Source: Clostridia bacterium (GTDB taxonomy: Bacteria; Bacillota; Clostridia; Christensenellales; Aristaeellaceae). From it: DNA of 48,785 nt. This document shows positions 8,996 through 21,000 of this stretch, piece by piece (within the stretch, counting starts at the first letter, position 1; the number at the start of each line of letters is the position of its first letter). Made by a program: the position numbers and the translations under genes. The DNA is taken from assembly GCA_017543905.1 (NCBI GenBank), contig JAFYFC010000030.1, positions 1-48,785 of the forward strand, written 5' to 3'. The notes below the pieces were generated by a model. The model saw only the letters and a list, made by a program, of their open reading frames with translations. It was not told the DNA's origin and made no database searches.

Positions 8996-10459
8996 ATGGC
9001 TCAGAGCTCCATAAAGAAAAACGCGGTCATGAACATGCTGCTGACCGCCGCAAACTTCGTTTTTCCGCTTATCACGTTCCCGTACGTGTCGAGGGCACTG
9101 CTGCCCGAGGGCACCGGACGGGTACAGTTCGCCGCGTCCTTTGTGGCGTATTTCGGTATGCTCGCGCGCCTCGGCATACCCACATACGGTCTGCGTGAAT
9201 GCGCGCGCATACGCGACGACAGGCAGAAGCTCACCAAAACCGCGCAGGAGCTGCTGCTTATCAATCTCATCATGGGGCTTATCGCCTACGCGGGGCTGTT
9301 TGTGTGTCTGTTCACCGTGCCGCGCTTAAAAAACGACAAGCTCCTGTTCGTCGTAAGCGCCCTGCCGATACTGCTGGACGCGCTGGGCATGGAATGGCTG
9401 TACAAGGCGCTGGAGCAATACCCGTATATAACGGTGCGCTCGTTCTGCTTTAAGCTCGTCGCACTGGCGGGCACGTTCATGTTCATACACGCGCGCGAGG
9501 ACTATCTGATATATGGCGTGATAACCATATTCGCGTCCTCCGCGTCAAATATCCTTAACTTCGTACACGCCCGAAAGTTCATTTCGCTGAAGCCCACCGG
9601 CTCTTACCGCCTTTCCGCCCATATGAAGGGCATACTCGTATTCTTCGCGATGAGCTGCGCGATGACCGTGTATTACAACTTCGACGCGGTGATGCTGGGC
9701 TTTATAAAGGGCGACAGCGAAGTGGGCTATTACAACGCCGCCGTAAAAATAAAAAACATACTGATAAACATCGTTACCTCGGTGAGCGCGGTGCTGCTGC
9801 CCCGTTCGTCGTATTACATTGAGCACGGTCAAAGGGACGAGTTTTCCCGCATAACGAAAAAGGCCCTGCATCTCGTGATGCTCGCTTCACTGCCGATGGC
9901 GGCGTATTTCATGCTGTTCGCGCGGGAGGGCATACTGTTTTTGAGCGGCCCGGCGTATGGAGGCGTGGTCCTGCCGATGCAGATAATAATGCCCACGCTC
10001 ATAATCGCGGGAATGTCCAACATTACCGGCACGCAGATGATGGTACCGCTGGGCAAGGACAGGCAGCTGCTCTTCTCCGTGTGCGCGGGAGCTGCGACGG
10101 ATTTGGCGCTGAACGCGCTGCTCATACCGCGCTTCGCCTCAGCCGGCGCGGCGGCAGGCACGCTCGCAGCGGAGATCGTGGTGCTCGCAGTGCAGTATTT
10201 TACCCTCAAAGGCGAGCTCAGCGGGGCGCTTAAGCAGTTCGCCTACGGCAAGGTCGCGTTGGCGCTCACAGCCGCGCTTGCCTGCTCCGCGTGGGTAAAG
10301 CTGCTGCATGCGGGACATTTCGTGACTCTCGTCATATCGGGCGTGTGCTTTTTCGGAGCATACATTGCGCTCCTTCTGATAACGAAGGAAAGCGTCGTGA
10401 CCGAAGCGTTCAGAGCCGTTCAGGCGCGCATACGCCGTTTCAGGCGGAAGGGAACATGA
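8996..10459 (+). CDS. Wzx-like polysaccharide flippase (MOP superfamily)
   Basis: A 487-residue polytopic protein with about 12 to 14 membrane segments. The N-terminus (SSIKKNAVMNMLLTAANFVF followed by PLITFPYVSRALLPEGTG) is characteristic of the oligosaccharide flippase branch of the MOP superfamily rather than of drug-efflux MATE proteins. It should move the undecaprenyl-linked repeat unit across the cytoplasmic membrane for the polymerase encoded at the start of the operon. It follows the Stealth gene by 27 bases and is followed 3 bases later by glf. The ribosome-binding site is weak, so translation probably benefits from upstream coupling. Confidence 0.92.
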   Translation: MAQSSIKKNAVMNMLLTAANFVFPLITFPYVSRALLPEGTGRVQFAASFVAYFGMLARLGIPTYGLRECARIRDDRQKLTKTAQELLLINLIMGLIAYAGLFVCLFTVPRLKNDKLLFVVSALPILLDALGMEWLYKALEQYPYITVRSFCFKLVALAGTFMFIHAREDYLIYGVITIFASSASNILNFVHARKFISLKPTGSYRLSAHMKGILVFFAMSCAMTVYYNFDAVMLGFIKGDSEVGYYNAAVKIKNILINIVTSVSAVLLPRSSYYIEHGQRDEFSRITKKALHLVMLASLPMAAYFMLFAREGILFLSGPAYGGVVLPMQIIMPTLIIAGMSNITGTQMMVPLGKDRQLLFSVCAGAATDLALNALLIPRFASAGAAAGTLAAEIVVLAVQYFTLKGELSGALKQFAYGKVALALTAALACSAWVKLLHAGHFVTLVISGVCFFGAYIALLLITKESVVTEAFRAVQARIRRFRRKGT

Positions 10460-10462
10460 GCT

Positions 10463-11581
10463 ATGTACGATTATCTTATAGTCGGAGCGGGGCTGTACGG
10501 CGCGGTTTGCGCTGAAGCGCTCACGCGGAGCGGCAAACGCTGCCTCGTACTGGAAAGGCGCGCTCACGTCGCAGGCAACGCATACACTGAGCAGATCGCG
10601 GGGATCAACGTGCACAAATACGGCGCGCATATATTCCATACTAACGACGCGCGCGTGTGGGAATACGTGAACCGCTTCGCCGAATTCAACCGCTACACGA
10701 ACACGCCCGTAGCGAACTACAAGGGCGAAATCTATTCCCTGCCGTTCAATATGTTCACGTTCAACCGCATGTGGGGCGTATCTGCGCCCGCCGAAGCGGA
10801 AAGAATACTCGCCTCTCAGCGCGCCGAAATACCGGGCGAACCGGGCAATCTCGAGGAACAGGCGATAAAGCTGGTCGGGCGCGACATATACGAAAAGCTG
10901 GTCAAGGGCTATACCGAAAAGCAGTGGGGACGCGCGTGCAGGGAGCTGCCCGCCTTCATAATCCGCCGCCTGCCCGTGCGGCTTACATACGACGCCAATT
11001 ATTTCGACGCGCGTTTTCAGGGCATACCGATCGGCGGCTACACGAAAATGACCGAGCGGCTGCTTGACGGAAGCGAGGTCGTTACGTGCGCAGATTATCT
11101 TTCAGATAAACCGCGCTATGACTCGCTCGCCCGGCGCGTAATCTATACCGGCGCGATAGACGAATACTTCGAATACACTCTCGGGCATCTCGAATACAGG
11201 TCTCTGCGCTTTGAGACCGAAACGCTCGACACGCCGAATTTTCAGGGAAACGCGGTGGTCAATTACACGGACGCCGAAACCCCGTTCACCCGCATAATAG
11301 AGCACAAATGGTTTGAATTCGGACGTGACGAAAACGGGCGCGAGCTGCCCAAAACGGTGATCAGCCGCGAATACAGCACCGCCTGGCAGCCCGGGCGAGA
11401 GATGTTCTATCCAGTGAACGACGCTGCGAACGCCGCGCTGTACGCGCGCTACCGCGCGCTCGCGGATAAAGAAACGCGCGTAAGCTTCGGCGGCCGCCTC
11501 GGCGAATATAAATACTGCGACATGGACGCGGTCGTTTATTCGGCGCTCGCGCTGTGCGATCGCCTCCTGAAGGACAGTTGA
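10463..11581 (+). CDS. glf: UDP-galactopyranose mutase
   Basis: This 372-residue flavoenzyme interconverts UDP-galactopyranose and UDP-galactofuranose. The FAD-binding GxGxxG motif is at the N-terminus (LIVGAGLYGAV), followed by VLERRAHVAGNAYTE, the conserved HKYGAHIFHT motif, SLPFNMFTFN, and the C-terminal FGGRLGEYKYCDMD motif that binds the flavin. Length is typical. It is the last gene of the polysaccharide operon, with the ribosome-binding site GGAAGGGAA. Its presence argues that the exported glycan contains galactofuranose, presumably added by the GT2 or DUF4422 domain (inference). Confidence 0.97.
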   Translation: MYDYLIVGAGLYGAVCAEALTRSGKRCLVLERRAHVAGNAYTEQIAGINVHKYGAHIFHTNDARVWEYVNRFAEFNRYTNTPVANYKGEIYSLPFNMFTFNRMWGVSAPAEAERILASQRAEIPGEPGNLEEQAIKLVGRDIYEKLVKGYTEKQWGRACRELPAFIIRRLPVRLTYDANYFDARFQGIPIGGYTKMTERLLDGSEVVTCADYLSDKPRYDSLARRVIYTGAIDEYFEYTLGHLEYRSLRFETETLDTPNFQGNAVVNYTDAETPFTRIIEHKWFEFGRDENGRELPKTVISREYSTAWQPGREMFYPVNDAANAALYARYRALADKETRVSFGGRLGEYKYCDMDAVVYSALALCDRLLKDS

Positions 11582-11610
11582 ATTCGCCTCGTCTTTTCCG
11601 TAAAGCAGCC

Positions 11611-11695
11611 GCGGCGCAGACGGTTTTGCTCGTTTGCACGCGGCGTTTGCAATGCAGCGTTTGATCGTGTTCCCGCTTCAAAACGTCTGCGCCGC
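11611..11695. repeat. long imperfect hairpin downstream of glf
   Basis: GCGGCGCAGACGGTTTTG (11611-11628) pairs with CAAAACGTCTGCGCCGC (11679-11695) with one bulge, enclosing about 50 bases that repeat a GTTTG(C) unit three times. There is no T-run after it on either strand, so it is not a textbook terminator. It may protect the 3' end of the polysaccharide mRNA. Confidence 0.55.
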
Positions 11696-11777
11696 AGGCG
11701 CTGGACGTACTCATAAGCAAGCTGAATAATATATGGAAAAACCATCGCGTTATTTCATCCGTGTACGGCATACAAAA

Positions 11778-11806
11778 CGGCGCGCCGGATTCACTCCGGC
11801 GCGCCG
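11778..11806 (-). terminator. terminator of nifJ, possibly bidirectional
   Basis: A perfect 12-bp stem (CGGCGCGCCGGA / TCCGGCGCGCCG) with a 5-base loop. On the minus strand it is followed by TTTTGT, 18 bases after the nifJ stop codon. On the plus strand the following bases (TGCGTTTATCGTTT) could also serve the convergent polysaccharide operon. Confidence 0.85.
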
Positions 11807-11823
11807 TGCGTTTATCGTTTATA

Positions 11824-15375
<3,552 letters not shown>

Positions 15376-15378
15376 TTA

Positions 15379-15407
15379 ATTATAAAGCGTATTATGCTTA
15401 AAGTCAA
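15379..15407 (-). promoter_or_regulatory. sigma-A promoter for nifJ
   Basis: On the minus strand TTGACT, a 17-base spacer and TATAAT. About 65 bases of leader precede the TTG start codon. Confidence 0.85.
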
Positions 15408-15524
15408 GATTTTGGGTGTAATAGTTTGGAAATTAGAGTAAAATCACAGATAAAAACCCGCCGGAAGCCCCGCTGCTCCGGATTTGAGTCAAGCGCGGAC
15501 GGCGGCGCAAAATCATAATAGCTG

Positions 15525-15554
15525 TTGCGCGGAGACGCCGCAATCGTGTATAAT
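15525..15554 (+). promoter_or_regulatory. sigma-A promoter for mnmA
   Basis: TTGCGC, an 18-base spacer and TATAAT at 15549-15554, about 40 bases before the mnmA ATG. Confidence 0.7.
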
Positions 15555-15595
15555 ATGCCCGAAACAGCCGGAAACGGCATTTGCGGGAGGCAGGC

Positions 15596-16675
15596 ATGCG
15601 CATAGTCGTGGGAATGTCGGGCGGAGTAGATTCCTCCGTGGCCGCTTATCTGTTGAAGCGTCAGGGGCACGAGGTCATAGGCGTATTCATGAACAACTGG
15701 GAGGAGGACGGCGTGTGCACCTCCGAGCAGGATTTCGCGGACGTGCGCGCGGTGTGCGACGTGATAGGAATACCCTATTATTCGGTCTCGTTCGCAAAGG
15801 AATACCGCGAGCGCGTGTTTTCGCATTTTCTTGAGGAATACAGGCGCGGGCGCACGCCGAATCCCGACGTTATGTGCAATAGGGAAATAAAATTCGCCTC
15901 TCTGCTCGAGCTTGCGCTGTCGCTTGAATCCGAAAAGCTGGCGACCGGGCATTTCGCCGGGGTCGAAAAGCGCGCGGACGGGAAATACCATCTGCTGCGT
16001 GCAAAGGACGAAAACAAGGACCAGACGTATTTTCTGTGCACTGTCACGCAGGCGCAGCTTGCATACGCGCTGTTCCCGGTATGGGATCTGAGCAAGGCGG
16101 AAATCCGCGCGCTGGCAAAAGAAGCCGGCATTCCCGTATACGGCAAGAAGGATTCTACCGGCGTATGCTTCATAGGCGAGCGGAATTTCAAGGAATTCCT
16201 TTCGAATTATCTGCCCGCGCAGCCGGGCGACATATACAGCGTCGAAGGCGAAAAGGTGGGTCGGCACGACGGTCTCATGTACTACACGCTCGGACAGCGG
16301 CGCGGGCTCGGCATAGGCGGGCGCGGCAGTTGCGAAAGGTGGTTCGTGGTAGGCAAGGACCTTAAAAGCAACCGCCTTCTCGTATCGCAGGGCGCGCAGA
16401 GCGATATGCTGTTCACTCTGAGCGGCAAAGCCGAAAACGCGAGCTGGATAGCGGGCGAGGCGCCCGTAAGGGACGGCGAGAGCCTTAAATGCCTCGCACG
16501 CTTCCGGCACAGGCAGCCCCTGCAGGAGGTCGAAATCACGCTGCGCGGCACCGACGTGTTTATGACCTACGCGCAGAAGCAAAGGGCCGTTACGCCCGGA
16601 CAGGCAGTCGCGTTTTATTCAGGCGACGAGTGCCTCGGCGGAGCGACCGTGACCGAAAGCGAGGATTTGCGATGA
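15596..16675 (+). CDS. mnmA: tRNA-specific 2-thiouridylase
   Basis: The 359-residue enzyme thiolates C2 of the wobble uridine in tRNAs for Lys, Glu and Gln. The ATP-pyrophosphatase PP-loop is GMSGGVDSS (residues 6-14). The catalytic cysteine pair is Cys94 in NPDVMCNREIKF and Cys191 in DSTGVCFIGER, and GHFAGV and the DQTYFL motif are present. The ATG at 15596 has GGGAGG five bases upstream; a TTG 15 bases earlier lies inside that ribosome-binding site and was rejected. The stop overlaps the next start (ATGA at 16672), so the secreted foldase gene is translationally coupled to it. Confidence 0.96.
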   Translation: MRIVVGMSGGVDSSVAAYLLKRQGHEVIGVFMNNWEEDGVCTSEQDFADVRAVCDVIGIPYYSVSFAKEYRERVFSHFLEEYRRGRTPNPDVMCNREIKFASLLELALSLESEKLATGHFAGVEKRADGKYHLLRAKDENKDQTYFLCTVTQAQLAYALFPVWDLSKAEIRALAKEAGIPVYGKKDSTGVCFIGERNFKEFLSNYLPAQPGDIYSVEGEKVGRHDGLMYYTLGQRRGLGIGGRGSCERWFVVGKDLKSNRLLVSQGAQSDMLFTLSGKAENASWIAGEAPVRDGESLKCLARFRHRQPLQEVEITLRGTDVFMTYAQKQRAVTPGQAVAFYSGDECLGGATVTESEDLR

Positions 16676-17904
16676 AACGGTCTGTTTGTTTGCTGCTCGT
16701 ACTTTTTCTGTTGCTCGCTGCGTGCGCGCTTTCCGAGACCGGCGCGGACGCACAGGCGGATAGCGATCATTTGAGCGCGGAGGACGCGAACCTGCGGGAG
16801 CGCGCCCGCGAGGATATGTCCGTGATTTCCGTATTCGACGGCGGCTGCGTGACGTTTTCGGAGGTGTACGCCGAATACTCGAAGCTGCAGGAATTATACG
16901 ACGCGCTTGTAGATCAGGCGGACGCGTCCATGGCTGCCGCTGCAGCAGTCGAAGCGCAAAAAAGCATAGCCGTGGAGCTCACCTGCAATAAAATCACAGA
17001 CATCTACCTTGCTGAGAATTCGATAACGCTGTTAAGTGGCGCCGATTTAGAGGAAACCGCCCGGAAGGCCGAAGAAGCATACTCCCTGATGTATCAGGAA
17101 GTCCGTGCGTACTTTCTCGCGGAGGGCTGTACCGAAGCGCAGGCGGATACGCTTACGCCCGAATTCCTTGCGGAAGCAGGACTCGGCAGACAGGACTACC
17201 TCGACAGCTTCGTGGAAGCGGCGCGCCATGCCGCGCTGGTCAGGCTTTTAGCGGGCGAAATAAGCATAAGCGAGGACGAGCTTATCCATGAATACGCTCT
17301 CAGGCTGGCAGCCGATACCGAGTATTACTCAGAATATCCGCAGGAATACCCGCTGGATGTGCTTAACGGCTTCAGCGCATACGTTCCGGCCGGCTGCAGA
17401 CGGGTGCGGATGCTGTATATACCCGCTCAGCCGCGTCTGCCAAGTACGGCAGAAAACGAAACGGACGCGCCTAAAGAAGACCCGGATTTCTGCCGCGAAG
17501 CGCTCGCCCGGGCAGCAGATGTGTACGACCTTCTCCGCAGCGGGCACAGCTTTGACGAGCTATATTCAGAATACTCCCCTGCCCGAAGCGCTGAAACCGC
17601 CGTTTTTGCGGACGGGTTTATACTGACGTACGGCTGCGGACTGTTTGACGCGGAGGTCATTTCCTCCGTCATGTCGCTCGAAAAGCCGGGCGATTATACA
17701 CAGCCCCTGATCGTATTTGACTCTGGCGCGGCGATATTCGAGTATAGCGCGGACGCAGCGGAGGGTCCTGTTCCGTTTGAGGAAATACGCGCATATCTTT
17801 ACGCCGCCCTGTACGACCAAAAGCTGAACGACGCATATGAAAGCGCGCTGAACACGCTTATGGAGGCGGCAAACGTCGAATACTTCTTCGAGCGGCTCGG
17901 ATAA
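16672..17904 (+). CDS. secreted parvulin/PrsA-like foldase, possible lipoprotein
   Basis: The protein has 410 residues. A signal peptide (MKRSVCLLLVLFLLLAACAL) ends in LLAAC, compatible with a lipobox, although cleavage after ALS is also possible. A long helical SurA/PrsA-type chaperone region follows (about 45-250). Residues about 270-375 look like a degenerate parvulin peptidyl-prolyl isomerase domain: VRMLYIPAQ opening strand, a helix leading into LLRSGHSFDELYSEYSP, then LEKPGDYTQPLIVFDSGAAIF. The segment between the opening strand and the helix is acidic and insert-like. It probably helps fold exported proteins outside the membrane. It shares a transcript with mnmA but no obvious function. 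Confidence 0.75.
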   Translation: MKRSVCLLLVLFLLLAACALSETGADAQADSDHLSAEDANLRERAREDMSVISVFDGGCVTFSEVYAEYSKLQELYDALVDQADASMAAAAAVEAQKSIAVELTCNKITDIYLAENSITLLSGADLEETARKAEEAYSLMYQEVRAYFLAEGCTEAQADTLTPEFLAEAGLGRQDYLDSFVEAARHAALVRLLAGEISISEDELIHEYALRLAADTEYYSEYPQEYPLDVLNGFSAYVPAGCRRVRMLYIPAQPRLPSTAENETDAPKEDPDFCREALARAADVYDLLRSGHSFDELYSEYSPARSAETAVFADGFILTYGCGLFDAEVISSVMSLEKPGDYTQPLIVFDSGAAIFEYSADAAEGPVPFEEIRAYLYAALYDQKLNDAYESALNTLMEAANVEYFFERLG

Positions 17905-17961
17905 GCCCGTCTGCCGCGTGCACAAAAACGCTGATTTCCCGATAACGCAAATATGCAAAAA

Positions 17962-17997
17962 CCGGACGCGCCGCCTCTTTCGGGGCAGCGCGTCCGG
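17962..17997 (-). terminator. intrinsic terminator of the P1 gene
   Basis: A perfect 10-bp GC-rich stem (CCGGACGCGC / GCGCGTCCGG), followed on the minus strand by TTTTTGC. It sits between two convergent genes and may also stop plus-strand transcription. Confidence 0.85.
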
Positions 17998-18024
17998 CGT
18001 ATTATACCTTTCTGCGCTTAGCTT

Positions 18025-21000
18025 TTACTCCGCGCAGAATTCTACGACCCTGCCGCGTACAGTGTCGGTCAGCGCCTCTGCGGCAATGAGCGGTTTTGTC
18101 GGATACAGCATTTCGAGGAATACCTCGCGCGCCGCAAGGTATGCGTCGAATGCGCTTCTCTCCGCCATGCAGACCTCGCGCACAGCTGCGTCCACCTTCA
18201 TGTAGCGTTCAAACGTGAGCGCGTTTAGCTCGCCCAGCCACAGCTGCTTCGCGTTCAATACGTCCTCGGCGGTATTCGCCTTGAGAATAAGCTCGTCCGC
18301 CGTGCTGCCGATCAGGTTGTGCTTGGCACAGAGAGTCACGCTGTAATCCCAGCCGTAGCTCTTGCGCTCGGCGGATACGGCGCAGTGCTCTGGCGCCTGC
18401 GGCGTTTCGAGCGCCTCGAGCACGGCCTGTCTCAGGCTGTCCGGACGCGCCTTGGGCGCGTTGTGGCGCTCGTAGCAGACGTCCGCGCACTTATTCATCA
18501 TAAGCTCCGCAAGCTTCTGCTGGACGATCTCCTCGTCGCCGCCGTTTACGGCGCGCAGCTCCTCCTCAAGGCTCGCCGCGTATTCAAGGAACAGCTCGTA
18601 TTCGTTTTGGATTACCGCGCGCTCCGCAGCGCTCGCGCCGCTCATCATCGCGGCGTATTCCTCCTGCAGCTCCTTTGCCCAAAGCTCCGCGATGTCTGTG
18701 TAAGCCTGCGTTATCTGGCCCTTGGTCAGCGCGCCCGCAAGCAGCTTGTCGCTCTGCTCAGCCGTCTTTTCGTGCTCGGCGCAGTAGTCGAGCTTGTATG
18801 CGCGTATGCCGTCGCCGACGCCTGTCAGAGTACGCACGCAGGAATCGCCCTTGCTGCTTCTGGCCGGCGGCGTCTCCTTGCCGGTCAGGCTGATAGCGGG
18901 CTGGCTGATTATGCTGGCGGGCTCTTCCCGCGTCGGTGTGTAATCGAGCTGCGCGTAGTTGTAGACTTCTCCGTTTTCTACGTCCTGCGCGTCCACCGTA
19001 TAAGAGAATTTATACGTCACGCTCTCGTTTACCTCGAGCTTCGCTACGCTGCCTATAACGTTCCAGTCGGCCTTGGAGTCGCGCACCTGTACGTCGTAGA
19101 TAGGCATCCCGAGCGTGTTGGTGACGGTTATATCGTAGGTTATGACCTCGTTTTCCTGATAGAACTTCTTGTTCTTGGGTTCGTTCGTCACCGTCTTTAC
19201 GATGAGCGGATATTCGGATGCGTTAAAGCCGATCGTGACCACCGTGACCGGCTCTGTCACGAGACCCGATACGGTTCCCGTCTGCGGATCGAACCACGTC
19301 ATCGAAGCAGTATTGGTAACGTATCCGCGCGCGACGTCGTCCTCTGTTACCTTGTATTTATACTCGAATATACGGGCGTGTCCTGCCGGCAGACTGGATA
19401 TCGTGGTGAAATGCACGAAGCCCTCTTCGTTAAGGTTATCGTATACGATCACGTCGCTTATATCGGTCAGAGTGTCGTTCGCGAGCTCTATCGCGAAGGT
19501 TATCTCGTCGCCCAGCGCGTAGCCGTAGGGGAAATACTCGCTGTAGTACTCAAACTTGTATATCGTCACGCTGCCCTCTTCGTCGTCGTCAAGGACGTTG
19601 ACCGTAACGGTATTGCTCTTTGACGTTCTGCTTTCTTCGCCGTCTGTCCAGTGCGCGGTCACGGTGTTTTCGATGTATCCGCGCTCGACGTCGTCGTAAT
19701 CCACCGTATAAACGTATTCGTAATACACGGTTTCTTCGCTCGCAAGCAGCTCGATAAGGTCCATCAGCGCATCTTCGTTCTCGCCCAGCAGCGGCTCGTA
19801 GATTTCGACGAATTCCATGTCGTCCGCACTCTCGTTCGTAACGGTTATACGGTATTTTACCGTTTCGCCGTACACGTACCAGCCCGTTCCGCTCTCCGCT
19901 TCGCTTATAACCTCTTTGACTATGCTCAGCGCGGGATCGTTATATTCCGTTTCAAGCTCTATCGTGACAGGTCCGGCAAATACCACGCTTCCGTCCGGAG
20001 CCGTGCCGTACGCAATCCACGCAAGCTCCAGCGGATCGAGCGTCGAATCGTACAGCGTGAGCGTGTACTTATCGTCGAAGCTCATTGCGGCGTCAGATCC
20101 GAGCGTTCCCGCGATGTACAACTCACGCTCGGCGTCCATGCCGTCATACGCCTGAATGCACACGTCCGTGAGCGTGACCTCGCCTTCGTTCGTAACCAAC
20201 AGCTTGAAGGTAGGCGTATCGCCCTCCGAATAGCTGTTTTGCTGCTCGTCGAAGAATTCGACCAGCAGTTCCAGACCGCTTGCGCCTTTTATCGGAATGG
20301 ACAGCGTCAGAATGTCCTGCGCCGCCTCCCCGCTGTCCTTGCCCAGCGCGGTGGCCTCGATCTCTCTCTGCGCTGCGCCCTTGGGCACGTCCTCGAGGCC
20401 CACGGTTATAAGCGCGTCAAGCTCGATGAATTCAGACGGCACGAGCGTAAACAGCGCGTCCTCAGGGATGCCCTTAAGCCCGTCTGCGACATCGCTCGAG
20501 CCGTTCTTCATGCTTGCCCCGATGTTCTCAAGCGTTTCGGTGCCGTTGTTTATCAGATAAACGGTTACAGACACCGTTTCGTCAAGTGCGCCCTCCATAC
20601 CGGTGGTGTCCTCCGGAACAAGCAGCAGCGACGCGCCCGTCACCTGCAGAGGCAGTATGACGAGTTCGAAATCCGACAGCGCGGTATGCTCGATAGGCTC
20701 TTCGGCGTACGCCGATACGTAGCGGTGCGCCCAGTCGCTCTGCTTTTCGCCGTCAGACAGATGCGCCACAAGCGTGAAGGGATACGTCTGTCCGGGCTGG
20801 AGCAGGCCGCTCATCCACGCTTCGTGCGGGATCTCGTCATCCTTGTTCGCGTTCAGCGCGGTCAGCGCGACGGGCTGAAGGCCCGTGTAGGTAAGCGTCA
20901 TGGAGACAGTCACGGTATCTGTGTCTTTGCTCGTTCTGAGCGGCACGTTCGTTACGTTAAGCTCGAGCGAGCCGAGGGTCGCGGGCAGCACGGACGGGTC

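Noticed and set aside
16672..17904. possible sugar-binding lipoprotein instead of foldase
   Set aside because: No ABC transporter genes are near, and the helical N-terminus with a LLRSGHSFDELYSEYSP element fits PrsA/SurA proteins better.
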